A DNA stretch of 64,000 nt from Athripsodes cinereus (Eukaryota; Arthropoda; Insecta; Trichoptera; Leptoceridae): assembly GCA_947579605.1 (NCBI GenBank), contig OX388312.1, positions 21,971,313 to 22,035,312 on the forward strand. The letters run 5' to 3'. The position numbers and the translations under genes are program-made. Each line of letters starts with the position of its first letter. The first letter of the stretch is position 1. This document shows positions 1-11,088 of the stretch, one piece after another. The notes under the pieces are model-generated. The model searched no databases, had not been told where the DNA came from, and saw nothing but the letters and a program-made list of their open reading frames with translations.

Positions 1-569
1 TTCTGATCACCTACTGTGAGATGAGGTACAGTTGTTGGACGATTTCGAGTCCAAACTCAATGGTCTATGGATGATAAGAAAGAGTTAATAATAAATGCGT
101 TAAATTTAAGTCATATTTTCAATGGGTTAAAATTCTTAAAGTTCACGAAGGAACAAGGTGTTCTAAAACCATTTTTAGAAAATGGATATGCGTGAAATTT
201 AAACATATTTCAGCCACGTTAGATGTACAAATGAGAATCCTATTATGAACATCTGTCTAAACATTCTTTGGGTGATTAATGCGTATTTGGTATTTAAAGA
301 ATGCGAAGGTCTTGCTTCCATATTATACCCTCGTTCATGATCGCTAGGCTACGCTATGCATGTTAATGAACCATGTTCCACTTAGTGAGGAAAAAGAATA
401 AACCATTTTTTCAAGGTTATAATAAAACCTAAGTTAAGTAAAGTTCATATAATACTATTCTCAATAGTTAAATATTTAAATTGACTTACATAATATCGAT
501 GGCTTAGAGTACATATGTGGTAAGTACATTTTTTGGTAAATCGAGATACGAAGATTATTTTACACGAAT
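1..569. other. AT-rich DNA without recognisable feature
   Basis: No long open frame, repeat match or RNA-like structure is visible to me here. It forms the left flank of the RTE-like insertion, and its last bases run directly into the 5' target duplication. Confidence 0.6.
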
Positions 570-586
570 ATGGTAAGTTGTAAATA

Positions 587-1710
587 GATAAAAAGTTGTG
601 AATCCTTGAAAAATATCAAGAGAAAAAAAATGATCTTCATATGGTATTCATAGATTTAGAGAAGGCTTTTGATAGAGTACCACGCAGACTAATATGGGAA
701 GCACTAAGAAAGCAGAATGTCCCTGAATACTATATAGAGCTGTTGAAAGACATGTATTCCAATATTGACACAAGTGTTAGAAGCCCAGCTGGAGTGAGTG
801 GCCCATTTGAAATCAGTGTTGGTGTCCACCAGGGGTCGGCATTGAGTCCTCTACTGTTTAATCTGGTTATGGACTACATAACTGCAGATATACAAAAACC
901 AGACCCATGGAGTATGCTGTATGCTGATGATGTGGTCTTGATGGATGAGACACCTGAGGGGTTGCAGTGTGTTATGAATAGATGGCAAGAAGCTTTAGAA
1001 ACGAATGGTCTGAAAATCAGCAGAACAAAGACTGAGTACATGCCATGTTACTTTTCTGGGCAACGACCAACTGAGCCACACATTATGCATGTTCAGAATG
1101 AGCCAGTGCCTACAGTAGAATCTTTCAGATACCTCGGCACAATATTGTCCGCAAAGGGTGGTATTGACGACGATATTGCACAGCGCTCAAAGCTTGGATG
1201 GATGAAATGGAGATCTGTTTCTGGTGTACTGTGTGACAAGAAAATGCCAATAAAAATCAAGGGTCAGGTGTACATAACTGTGGTCAGACCAACCATGACT
1301 TATTCATCTGAATGTTGGGCCCTAAAACATAATCACGCCCAGACTCTACACACCAATGAAATGAAAATGCTTAGATGGGCTGGTGGTGTAACAAGGATGG
1401 ATAGGGTGAGAAATGTCCATATCCGTGGTAGTTTCAAAGTTGCTCCTTTCGGTGAAAAAATAACCGAAAACCGATTAAGATGGTACGGGCACATCTTGAG
1501 ACTACCACAAGATAATATGATTAAAAAGACGATGGACGTGGAAGTAGGGCCCAGAAGACCAGGCAGACCAGTGACCACCTGGATGTCCACAATTGCCAAG
1601 AAGGAGGCAAAGTTGCGCGCGGAGGATGCAGGGGACCGCAAAACTTGGAAGATGAGGACTAGGAGAGCCGACCCCAAGTAAATGGGATAAAGGCGAGGGC
1701 GAAGAAGAAG
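587..1710 (+). mobile_element. 5'-truncated RTE-like non-LTR retrotransposon insertion with 17-bp target duplication
   Basis: The insertion is bounded by the exact 17-bp direct repeat atggtaagttgtaaata at 570-586 and 1711-1727. It ends in a short purine-rich tail (gaagaagaag) next to the 3' duplication. A long target duplication, a 3' simple tail and loss of the 5' end are the signature of target-primed reverse transcription. Only the RT part is kept: there is no endonuclease domain and no 5' UTR. The perfect duplication and the long uninterrupted frame indicate a fairly recent insertion. Confidence 0.88.
602..1681 (+). pseudogene. Reverse transcriptase, RTE-like LINE (5'-truncated)
   Basis: This is the RNA-dependent DNA polymerase domain of a non-LTR retrotransposon, which copies element RNA at a nicked chromosomal target. 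Numbered from the first ATG at 641, the protein shows FIDLEKAFDRVP (residues 3-14, first catalytic Asp), GVHQGSALSP (61-70) and YADD (94-97, catalytic Asp pair). A C-terminal GPRRPGRP region (about 304-311) is typical of this group. The frame stays open upstream of that ATG back to 602 (an LEKYQEKKNDLH stretch normal for the family), and an in-frame TGA lies at 599-601. Position 641 is therefore an internal Met, not a real start. The N-terminal endonuclease and early RT motifs are missing, so the copy cannot move by itself. The assignment to RTE is from motif resemblance. A 114-codon frame on the opposite strand is a shadow. Confidence 0.9.
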
Positions 1711-1823
1711 ATGGTAAGTTGTAAATAATAAATCATTGATTATGATAATGTATAAAAAAAGTAAATAATTAAACTTTCAAATGCTCCCTTGTATAATCAC
1801 TTCAGTGGCACTAAACCATCGAT

Positions 1824-2021
1824 ATGACCCGTCTGATCTACCCTTTTTTCGGATTTCAACTAAGGCACAATTTCAGAGGCCGACCAAGAGACGCGTATAT
1901 GGACCAACTGAAGAGGAACATGAACTGTGGCTCATATGTGGAGCTGAAGAGACTGGCTGAGAAAAGGGAGGAATGGAGAAGAAAATCCAAACTCGTTGCA
2001 GACCAATCCAATGGATTGTAA
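1824..2021 (+). pseudogene. RT C-terminal remnant of another LINE
   Basis: The translation contains GRPRDAYMDQLKRNMNCGSY followed by VELKRLAEKREEWRRKSKL. This matches the C-terminal end that many insect non-LTR retrotransposon polyproteins share: a basic GRPR, then an aspartate-containing helix, then SY-x-ELKRLA and a closing EWR. Only this tail is present and nothing upstream belongs to the same element. It lies about 100 bp after the RTE-like insertion but is a different family, because that insertion has its own C-terminus. A related, more decayed copy is at 52299-52625. Confidence 0.7.
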
Positions 2022-2746
2022 CTCATTATATGTATAAAGGTATTCGAAGAACGTGGCACAGAAAGAATCACTTGCAATTTTATAACATGCGGTATGATTA
2101 TTATGTACCCTATTTGAGAACACTACGTGATAGTAAAGTAAAGATAGATGAGATATTACATTTGCGCAAGTAATTAGAGTAAATTATCAATTTGTTTTTT
2201 ATCTACGAAATAATGTTACTCACTATGTAAATACCACCTGAACTTAATCAAAATTTTCAATAATTTTATAATTTGAATTATATTGTTAATTAATGTTCAT
2301 TATGCGCAATAATTAACAAACTACTGTCAATAATTAAGTGTCTGCTATAATTCACCTGTAAAATATGAATGGACTTTGTAAAATTTATTACGTGATTTAA
2401 ATTCCGCTTGATTGATGTTTTATCGCTTTTATATTTATAACGAAACAATTTTTTTTTTGGTATGACATACTGATATTGATTTTTATTAATAATAATGGAT
2501 TGATTATTGGTAATTAAAACCATTTTTAACCTCTGAGAGTAGACCGATATGAAAGATAAAAAGACTTTTAGAATAAAAAAAAACATGGGATCTGTCTACG
2601 TACACTATCACGCCATTATTACAAGCTTAAGGGACACAAACAGTGTACAATAAAAATATGTCTACAGCACAAATTTCATTAATCAATCCTTCGAAGTTCA
2701 GGCAAAATATTTTTAAATAAATAATTAAAAAAAAAAGAAGTTTAAT
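2022..2746. other. AT-rich DNA, nothing recognised
   Basis: Short open frames here, for example on the minus strand at 2290-2586, are rich in Ile, Asn, Lys and Phe, as expected from AT-rich DNA. I see no domain. A poly-A stretch near 2730 belongs to the tail of the SINE on its right. Confidence 0.5.
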
Positions 2747-2862
2747 CTGGGTTTTGTTATAAACCCAAATACAACCTTATACACATTTCACAGTAAGCTA
2801 CTAAAAGCTTGTGTCGTGAAAGGGGAGTTTGCCGGCACCTGGGATCGAACCCCGGACCCCTG
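2747..2862 (-). mobile_element. tRNA-derived SINE, 5'-truncated (family 1, copy A)
   Basis: Read on the minus strand, it starts inside a tRNA-like T arm with the B-box GGTTCGATCCC (plus-strand 2841-2851). It continues through a tRNA-unrelated body containing CTCCCCTTTCACGACACAAG and ends in GGTTTATAACAAAACCCAG followed by a T/A-rich tail. The A-box part is missing. The same body recurs at 20525-20615 and 50380-50521, and a fuller copy with an A-box is at 7621-7775. Confidence 0.75.
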
Positions 2863-3689
2863 TTAAATAAAAATTATAAATATTATTTATTTATTTCTAT
2901 GAAATTCAAACCTTAAGTCAGATTATCACGTTTTTTGATGATCGAGTGATATTTATTGTAATTAATTATTAAAAAAAATACGTACTTAGTAAGTTTTAAT
3001 TGTTTTTTTTAACTGTTTCTTGTTAACGGATTGGTTCACTGCGTATTATTTATTTTGTCATAAGTGTTTGTTGCAAAATGAAAAAAAATAAACATTTTAC
3101 TACCGAATCTATTAAGCTGCGTCAAACATATAAAAATATCCTTAGACCGTGTCCAAGTGCGAATATTTTTATTTGTTTATTATAGGTAGGTACACTTCGT
3201 AACATTATTTTTCTCGTAAAACTGCAAAACAAAATGTCGCATATTAATAAAAATCTTTACGTCGGTTTAATATATAAAGTCATTTTTTGTATCGTTAATT
3301 TATTACGCTAGCGACATTAAATGTTTTACAGCTCATCATCAGAATATTTCATTATGTTCTTCCTTACTTCTCTTATAAAATGTGTTGCTTCGTTCTGTTT
3401 GGGGCAGTTTTTCACACATACGAAATTTGTGTCGGACATCAGCCAGATACAAAAGTCGTCAAAAAAGTGGAATGTAAATAGTAAGATTTGTTCAAAACAA
3501 TAGTCATGTACTTTTAATGTAAAAAGTGATCTGTACAAACTTGGATTATAAAATATAGTGAAATGATTCATACAAAATGTCATTGTTTGTTTTCAAATAC
3601 ATAATAAGACAACTACTACCACTTATCCTAAACACGTTATTTTTTGTTGTCATGGAGAGGAAATTCTACATATTATCAATTGCTTGCAG
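2863..3689. other. AT-rich DNA, nothing recognised
   Basis: No repeat family known from elsewhere in the window is found here. Two small overlapping frames on opposite strands around 3321-3583 are unlikely to be genes because neither shows a domain. Confidence 0.5.
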
Positions 3690-3775
3690 TTACTCCGCTG
3701 ACCATTCCACTTATGAGATATGCCGTGATGGTATAGAAGTAGTAGTCGTATTAGATACCTAGTAGTAGAATGGTG
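3690..3775 (-). repeat. Fragment of the CCATCACGGCAT repeat family
   Basis: The plus strand reads tatgccgtgatggtatag beside a short segment resembling the tag-tag-rich part of fuller copies at 43119-43380 and 47845-48080. The family has no recognised coding capacity or terminal structure. It may be a SINE or a remnant of a larger element. Confidence 0.45.
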
Positions 3776-4507
3776 ATCTATTCTGGTGTTCTTTTGTTTA
3801 ATGTGACACTTATCTCAAGTCTCACCAAATCATGAATTTGCATGTCTAGTTGAAGATAGCTACAACCATTGATAATACACGATGCCAGCTTTCAGACTGC
3901 CCAGTGCACACTATTGCGTTTCCAGTGTGGGAAATATTTGCTTAGTGTACATTTCGGATAAATAGAAGTCCACTTTTGCGCCATCCGAGTAGTTTTGGTC
4001 CATCCGTTTTGAATAAAAACTTAATATTCAGTTTATGACGATGGTGATGATACAAATCTCTTTAATATGAAAATGTCTTTAGTTTGAGATTTCACTTGTT
4101 TGTGGTCTACTTGTATCTCGCATTTCATTACGGGTCGTAAGAAACAGATAAAGTTAAATTATTTTCCATTATGTTTTTGATCAAAACTGTTAAATTGCGT
4201 ACGCAGTTTGAAAAAACTTTTTTCTTTCAATAAGATATTTCCCTAACAGTGTTATTAATCTATCTATTGGTATGTACTTCCTACGCTCCTTATATAGAGG
4301 CGTCAGTATATATGTTTTATATATAAAGCAGAAAAACTATATGTTATTTATATTAAGTACATTTCTGCTGGGATCAATAAAGCAGACCAAAGGAATCTAG
4401 GAAGATAATAATAAGATATTGCAACGAAGCAATTAATTCCAATTAACTGACTGCTTAATGATTAAATATAGAATATCAGATATAATCATTAAAATAGAGT
4501 GAAGAAT
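3776..4507. other. AT-rich DNA, nothing recognised
   Basis: No feature is visible. The sequence immediately before 4508 runs into a decayed RT remnant. Confidence 0.5.
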
Positions 4508-4740
4508 GAGGATATTAGGATGCGAGAAAAGTATTGTGCTGGTTTGGACATGTGGAGCAAATGCACGACGTAATCATAGCTAAGAGAGTGTATTTAGCTG
4601 AAAGAGGGGATGTGAGAAAGCTCGAATGATAAAATTATCAAGAACGACCGCGTGTTGATTGAGAAAAATTGACGGAAATGTATGAGAAACTGGATGAATG
4701 CAGAAGAAGCAAAAAGAGTATGTGAGAATAGATCTATATG
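4508..4740 (+). pseudogene. Decayed LINE RT C-terminal remnant
   Basis: In shifting frames the translation resembles the better copy on the minus strand at 40321-40647. Stretches equivalent to NEGIRRM, LRWFGHVER, the KRVYL motif and the GMRKRGRPR region can be followed, but stops and frameshifts separate them. At nucleotide level the string ttggacatgtggagcaaatg corresponds to the FGHVE-coding part. It is a dead fragment, of value only as evidence for a second copy of that family. Confidence 0.55.
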
Positions 4741-4926
4741 ACATTTCGTTCTCTCTTCCTACCCCACCCGGATGTTTGAAAGAAGTGGAGGAAACGAACA
4801 GCAGCGTGTTATGAAGAAAATTCTAAAAATACGTAGATACCTCTACGAATACTTCGTCTATACTTATATACCTATAGGTACATCAAAATGAAATGGAAAA
4901 ATAAATAGTACCTAATGAGTTCACAG

Positions 4927-5253
4927 TTAAAGCTTTGGCATATTACAATGCTGTGAGGTGATGATGATATAACTTGGGCATAGGTTATCTTTATTGATAA
5001 AAAAAAAAACTTGCGAAATAGGTGACAAATAAAAAGACACACATGTATATGTATACTCGTCCACCCCACAGTTATGGCGGAAGGGCGCAATCCCTGTCAC
5101 GATGGCATTCTGGGATTTGCCCCTCAGAATAAAAACACTCTGAAGTTCTGCTGTGACACGCTGCATCACCTGGTGTGAAACAGCATCGTCTAGCCCTGCT
5201 GACGCCGTCCCGCAAGGAAGAACGTTGCTTACAACCCTTGCCTTCGTTTTCAT
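4927..5253 (-). other. Unrecognised 108-codon frame in a GC-richer island
   Basis: About 5060-5260 has clearly higher GC than its surroundings, and the minus strand is open for 108 codons. Residues 1-72 (VLPCGTASAGLDDAVSHQ and onward) have a balanced composition. The last 30 codons revert to AT-biased residues, which suggests the frame simply runs out of an older coding or element-derived block. No signal peptide, membrane segment or known motif is seen. It could be a fragment of a transposon polyprotein or a lone exon, and I cannot tell which. Confidence 0.25.
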
Positions 5254-6365
5254 CCCTTTTCGGACAACGATACTATACTAGACAGTACACCCGGTATGCA
5301 TTTCTTGCCTACTTGTGAATTTTACTTTACGCCACATAAATGCTTATTTAATGCATTATATATATTTAAGGCTGGCTTTAAAAAAAAGCTGCTGAACAGA
5401 GGTTTTTCAAGGATCATGCCTTTTACTTGTTTTGGGATCGTATCACCAAATCTGTGCAATTTTAGACATTTAATGTAACATTTTGAATTTTTTATAAGCG
5501 TATCAGCAGACTAAATAACCTTTCCATATTACTTGTAAATGGATTACAGCTCAATTCACATCGTGATAATATTTGGTACACGTTAGTTTATTATACTCGT
5601 GACAATGCTTATCCGAATTTATTTCGGAGAATCGCCTCGATTGTACAGACAGGAAATGAAAATGAATTCGTATTATCTTCCCAACCGCAAATAAAAATAG
5701 CGGTTCACCCATATAAAATAATAAAGTGTTGAATTTCTTTACCCGTTTGTTGCATGTATGTTGAATGTTCCGAAATACTTTTGGCAGGACTAGGTCACGT
5801 AATGTTACACTCCCGTGACCCATAAGGGAAGATCACGCTGGGGTGAGATTGTGGGATCATGGATGGGGACTTACCAGTACCTATCGAATCACATCCTCTT
5901 GAGATCCCATCCAAATAAAGAACCAGCGAATGGGTATTCTTTACTGTTCGGATTTATTATTGAATTATGTTATTTTTCACAACATGTACGTACAATGCTA
6001 TAATATTGTATTTTTTCCTCAAAATCACAGTGAAAAAGGAATAATTTAATTTTGTATTCAGGATCAGAACTTGGGATGTTCTTTTTATCACTATATTTAT
6101 GTTTCAAGTAAATCCAATTTCTTATTAAGTGTGATATAAGACAACATAGCGCATTATTAAAAGGGATGTCTTTGTACATTTACCATTGAAATCTTCTCAT
6201 ACATTATGTATGTAGATACTTTTATCTTGTGGTAGATTTTAGAGAATTTAAGTCTTTGTTATCTCTGAGATGTCTAGCTATTTGTGTTTAGCATTTTGAG
6301 TTAGGTTATTTATGAACAATATAGTGTAGGAAAAACACAAAATTTATTCAGAAACAAAATGTTTG
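5254..6365. other. AT-rich DNA, nothing recognised
   Basis: A stretch around 5815-5930 is slightly GC-richer and contains gggatcatggatgggga and, further on, gagatcccatcc, which could pair as a weak hairpin. No gene is supported. Confidence 0.4.
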
Positions 6366-6570
6366 AATTGTGTCGGTGTACTCGTAGTAGAATTCCGTAA
6401 TTAGGTTATTAAAAACAAGTATTTCTTTCTGCTATAGATTTTAAACCGTGAGAAAGACCTTTCGACTTATCGGGTAATTATTAATCTGATTGACCTGATA
6501 AGTTGAAAAACGTCTCTCTCGCGATTTAAAATCTATAGTAGAAAGAAACGCTTTTTTCAATTTACGTAAT
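6366..6570 (+). mobile_element. Hairpin element family, old copy
   Basis: A leader (tgtgtcggtg, then gtagtagaattcc) resembles the leaders at 50639 and 33599. It is followed by an imperfect palindrome. The left arm runs near 6422-6476 and the right arm near 6493-6550, with about ten mismatches in 55 bp. The arms carry the family core (gagaaagac / cgtctctctcgcg). No clear target duplication remains. It is more decayed than the two good copies. Confidence 0.65.
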
Positions 6571-7620
6571 CAGCATGATATAATATTATTCATCAACAGA
6601 GTTAAATAATGCATAAATATGATTAATTAATCCGTGTGCGCGAAAAATGGGGATGAACCTAAAAACATAACCTCACAGTAGTGGCAAAAAAAAACCGCGC
6701 GGCGGTACAATAAAGTACAATCTGAGCTTTGTTTTACATTGAAATATGGTGTCTAATGTACATATTATGTATATCTACTAATCCTTTTGCGATTAATACA
6801 TTTTATTCGATTTGGGGATGAGTCGACTAAAGTTTAATTTTCCTTTCGCACATAAGCATATAATTATCCTATAGATCAGACTAATATTAGATATTTTTCG
6901 TAAATAATTTGACTCTTTCAAATATAGGTAACTAATTGGTTTGTCGGCATCAATGAACCTCGATGTTTTATTTTAAATGAGATAATAAAGACATTACTCA
7001 CTCCTAATCGATAAACATGATGGAAACACCATTACATTTCAAACAGATATAATTTACAAGTCGTTGAATTTTTATTTTATCCCAATAATATATGTACAAA
7101 GGATTGGTTTGATTCACATTGGTGAGATATCATTATTTTAAAACAACATAGCGATATTTTACTTTATTCACATTACTATAAAACGATTTTCCTGTGTTGG
7201 GTTTTTTGAAAAATATCAAAGATTGATATAATGGGATGACCATTATATAGCAATAAATAATAACAAAAATACAAAAAGGCTTTATCTTCTGGTCATAAAA
7301 ATGGGTCATATATTCAATGCTTTTTATTTGGAAAATCCCACACGAAACGAAATATAAAAATTCATAATGAAATGGCTGGTGAACGACACAAACACATATA
7401 CAAAGGGAGAGTTTATATGAACACTCGTCATAATTTTACCAGTATATTCGACAACACTTTGAACAAATGAAAAAAAATAATATTGCTATGTAGGTATAAA
7501 AGTCAATATTACATTACATACAAGAATTGGATTTTGAGACTGAATTTTCAAATATCTTAAGCAAAAATAATCATCTTGTATTTTGCATCGTCATCCGTTG
7601 GTAGCTTGGATGCAAAGAGT
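6571..7620. other. AT-rich DNA, nothing recognised
   Basis: No open frame above chance and no repeat shared with other parts of the window is seen. Confidence 0.5.
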
Positions 7621-7775
7621 TCGTCAATAGCCTGGGGGTAGAGTCTCGGCCTTGTGGACAAGACGTGCGCGGTACTATTCCTGGAGCGGGCACACTCCTT
7701 TTTTCACGGCTCAAGCTTTTCGCTTACTGTCAAAAGTGTATGAAAGGTGTGGGTTAATAACAAAAACCTAAATAC
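7621..7775 (+). mobile_element. tRNA-derived SINE (family 1, copy B, near full length)
   Basis: An A-box-like segment tagcctgggggtagagtc is followed 40 bases later by a degenerate B-box region (cgcggtactattcctgg). Then come the family body (ttttcacggctcaagctttt) and the end (tgtatgaaaggtgtgggtt, then aataacaaaaacc). A T/A-rich tail follows. RNA polymerase III boxes in this order are the hallmark of a tRNA-derived SINE. It is diverged from copies A and C, so probably older. Confidence 0.65.
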
Positions 7776-8277
7776 ATTTTTTTAAGAAAAAACCAAAAAA
7801 TCCTCGAAATTTTTTTCCTTACAAAGAATATTCCCCCTTTAAAAATAAATGACATTAATGTTCATGAATATATTATACTCCTACATATATTAATTTATAA
7901 TTCAGATATTTCTTTCTTGCAGGAGATTTATTTGGTTTCATGAAATAAATTTTCTGTTTGCAATATTGAAAATAATGAATGAGTATGACTAGATTTTTAA
8001 AGTAAAAGTAAAGCATTGTTTTCCGCTTTCAACATAACAGTGTTTTGGTCATTAACAAACAGTTGGATGACCAAAAAAACCAAACTATTAAAAGTTCCTC
8101 TGAAAGCTTTGAAGTCTACTTATTTGAAATTTTATTAGATTGCTTTAAAAATTTTGTTACTCTTTTGTTTAATTCTCGCATTGCTTGTTCAGCTTATTTA
8201 TTTTACAGCGTTTTCCTGCGACCAACAGAAAATGTCTATGGCGTAATGTTGCCGACGTAAAAACAACGATGTATGTA
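7776..8277. other. AT-rich DNA, nothing recognised
   Basis: This is the left flank of the LTR retrotransposon. The 71-codon frame at 8045-8260 runs up to the insertion site and has no recognisable domain. Confidence 0.5.
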
Positions 8278-8407
8278 AACGTATAACACCAGTTATTTCC
8301 TCCCTTATGGGGAGAGCAGAGAGACAAGACTAAAATTACTTTGGGCGCCAGGTGTAGTCCCTGAAGGGGTACACCGAGAGAATTAAACAATAAACACTAT
8401 TAACACT

Positions 8408-8413
8408 TTTATT
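8408..8413 (-). terminator. Probable polyadenylation signal of the 3' LTR
   Basis: AATAAA on the minus strand, placed in the last 130 bp of the LTR and well downstream of the TATA box. This would make the repeated R region about 0.5 kb long and include the 59-bp repeats. Confidence 0.45.
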
Positions 8414-8653
8414 TACAACTAAACACTATTTACATATACCTATACATTGAACCCTCCTGAATACCATACTAAAAATACCACAATGACACTACTACACTGA
8501 TCCTATAACAATTAACCAACACTGAGTAACGCGGCAGAGAGGACGTCTCCAATCCCCGGATCTTTACTGCAGGACATGGAACTAAACAAGGAGGATCAGA
8601 GGAACACTGCTCCGTGGTGGACTCCGCTAGAGTCCCAACGACCAGCAGGTAAG

Positions 8654-8901
8654 GAATGCACCACCTAACCGTCTGTGATGGCACAGTACAGCAGGTGACC
8701 AGCATATAGGTAGTGGTTTTGGGATGCTATACCTCACTAGGAAGAACAAGCATGTAGGAATGCACCACCTAACCGATCGTGATGGCACAGCACGGCAGGT
8801 GACCAGCATATAGGTATAGGTATTCAGGTATAGGTATGAAAGGAATGCACCACCTAACTGCTTGTGATGGCACAGTACAGCAGGTGACCAGCATATAGGT
8901 A
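8654..8901 (-). repeat. Three 59-bp repeats inside the 3' LTR
   Basis: Units at 8654-8712, 8758-8816 and 8843-8901 each start gaatgcaccacctaac and end accagcatataggta, with a few differences in the middle. The spacers are unequal (45 and 26 bp), so this is not a simple tandem array. They lie downstream of the TATA box, in the part expected to be transcribed. Confidence 0.9.
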
Positions 8902-9238
8902 TAGGGAGGACCTAGGCCCAGGATGGGCCGAGGCGATCTGCCGTTTGTATGAAGTGTTCCTTTTTATATACCCTTTCAGCAGTAAGGAACAGCTGATCGT
9001 AGCCTTGGTGGTGGATGTCACGATGGAGGGGGATGTACCTTGGCCTTGGACTCCGCCTTCCTATTTCCGGTTAGATTGTTCTGGAAGCTTCTAGAAGGTT
9101 CGCGAACATTCCGTCGATGAGACATCTATCGGCAAATCGGGTGACTAATAGACACTTCCTGTGTTTCGGTAGCGGCTGCTAGTTGAATCCGGCGGGTGAT
9201 ATTATTATTATGCCATATAAAAATTACGTGGTGTTACA

Positions 9239-9250
9239 GACTCCCCTTCT
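9239..9250 (-). promoter_or_regulatory. Polypurine tract before the 3' LTR
   Basis: The minus strand reads AGAAGGGGAGTC directly before the LTR start TGTAACACC. A purine run resistant to RNase H at this exact place primes plus-strand synthesis. Confidence 0.8.
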
Positions 9251-9574
9251 GGATCTGAAGGCGCCCCGACGATGAGCCAGCTTCTAAATGTAACACAATG
9301 TAACGTAATCGGGTGTCTCCCCTTACAGGCTGTCCTGCCAAATGTGTGGCAGGTTCCCCTGTTTACTGGAATCTGTTTGCTTCCGAGGTAGACTGATGGC
9401 ATGGAGTTCCACTAGTTGATTAGCAGGCAATACTGCCAGTTTGATTGGCAGGTGGTTCTGCTCGATAAATAGACAGCTACTCCTGATGATACGGTGGCAG
9501 TTTCTTCTGTGGGATGATTGGTTGGTAGTCTTGCTGATCCGATGGCCGCTTCTCCTGGATGAGACGCAGCTTGG

Positions 9575-9685
9575 TTCCTCCCCTTGGATCAAAACCGCTT
9601 CAATTTGATATATACTATTCTCCTCCCCTTGGATCAGATTTGCTCCAATTAGATGAATACAAATCTCCTCCCCTTGGACAGAACG
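9575..9685 (-). repeat. Repeated polypurine-tract-like motifs inside the LTR element
   Basis: The minus strand carries three near-copies of CCAAGGGGAGGAG, at about 9575-9590, 9628-9646 and 9667-9684, spaced 40-55 bp apart. They resemble the terminal polypurine tract. They could be secondary priming sites or a remnant of repeated structure. Confidence 0.7.
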
Positions 9686-9694
9686 TACCCGTTG

Positions 9695-9928
9695 CTACGT
9701 CCTTGAGAAGTATGCGTTGTGTGCACCACTCTTACTGATGGATACCCATTCTTTAAGTGTCACTTTGCTGACGAGAGACATTCTGCTCTCGGGGTATTTA
9801 TTCTTCAAATGCCGCATCCTTTGTGCCTGTTCGCAAGATCTGGCACAGGGCATAAACATCATCATCATCAGTGATGTGAGGTGTTGAACACAACACTTAA
9901 TAACAACGCGAAACCGGAGAAGGAACAC
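9695..9928 (-). other. 77-codon frame inside the LTR element, unrecognised
   Basis: The frame runs in the element's own direction between the 5' AT-rich half and the repeated purine motifs. The part RMRHLKNKYPESRMS and on has a normal protein-like composition, so it could be the last trace of a lost polyprotein. No RT, protease or integrase motif is seen. The 89-codon frame at 9323-9592 is of the same doubtful kind. The AT-rich 9950-11065 holds no element-sense frame of note. Confidence 0.25.
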
Positions 9929-11069
9929 CTCTTCTACAAGATTTCATACACTATGAATTATTACATTTACATTACTAAAAAATGTTCTACAGATTATTTC
10001 TTGTTTTATACACAACTTCAAATTCGTTTATTTACAACTCTTAATGATTATTGAATATATAAACGGAAAATATTTTAATAAAAATCTTAACATTTTTACA
10101 CTATTATATTATTTACATTGTCCCTTGCATATTTCTCAACTTTGATAAAGCAATTCAGCACTCTTGACAATTTGCACAACAATGGCGGACGGGTGTACTC
10201 TTTAAGTATTACGCGACATACTACTTTAATAATACTATTACTACATATCATTTACTTAACACAATCATATTATTTAGTTTCTGCCAAATCAATATCATAT
10301 TATAATTATTTTATCCATAATCAATTTGATATTATTATTTTTAATATTATTGTCACATGGCATGTTTGCTTCGCTTGCAAAAAGATGAAACCATTTTACT
10401 ATGTGCAAGACGATAGGTTCATAATAATTTTACATATTGTTCATCATACCTGTCTCAAAGTGTGCAATGTAACACCTCTATAATACTTCTGCAAAGCACA
10501 AGATTACACACTGTCACGCATTTTATCAAAACATAGTATAAATATTTGTATACAGTCTATTATGAATATTTTGAGTTAAAGTTTACAAGGATTGTTATTT
10601 TCTTGTACAAAATTATTTAAATATTATATATTTAGTACGTACTTTTGCAACATATTTTATAATACAATGATTTTACTGTGAACCGTTGTGGATTCAAAAT
10701 ATACAACACAACTTATAAACAGTTTATTCATGGAGGTAGCTAATATAATTACATTGCACCGACATAGTTCTTATGAAAAACTCTTTCACTGTGTACCGTA
10801 AGTGTTCGATGAGTGCCTACAGTACAACTATGATTATTTACACACTTAACTATTATAATTATTTATAAACACTATAGCAAACGACTACATATAAGTTTGC
10901 ATAATACAGTTCAATAACATTTATCACTATTGAGCACTGTTATAATTGTTTTTACAAATATTATCAAAAGTTTTTTTCCCTTTTAAGAAAACACTTTCAC
11001 AGATTTTTGAAGTACAGTATAACTACGATTGTTCACTTACCACTTTCAATAGTTCAGGGTCGTTTTCGT

Positions 11070-11088
11070 GCCACGAGTTGGGCCGCCA
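11070..11088 (-). promoter_or_regulatory. Primer-binding site, tRNA-Lys-like
   Basis: Two bases after the 5' LTR the minus strand reads TGGCGGCCCAACTCGTGGC. The complement of an insect tRNA-Lys 3' end begins TGGCGCCCAACGTGGG, so the match is good apart from one extra G and small changes. The similarity continues for another dozen bases (ACGACCC). This is where a tRNA would prime minus-strand DNA synthesis. Confidence 0.75.

Larger units (their letters stand above)
8282..9238 (-). repeat. 3' LTR (957 bp)
   Basis: On the element's strand it starts TGTAACACCACG and ends CTGGTGTTATA, giving short inverted ends TGTAACACC / GGTGTTATA. This last base pair departs from the usual TG...CA. A TATA box, three 59-bp repeats and a polyadenylation signal follow in that order. 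I compared it by eye along its length with 11091-12047 and saw no difference. Confidence 0.95.

Noticed and set aside
8469..8705. 78-codon frame repeated exactly at 11278-11514
   Set aside because: The duplication is that of the two LTRs. It is not a duplicated gene.
10118..10483. 121-codon plus-strand frame, one of the longest outside RT
   Set aside because: It lies inside the LTR retrotransposon, runs against its direction, and is made of AT-driven residues (Ile, Tyr, His, Asn) without a motif.
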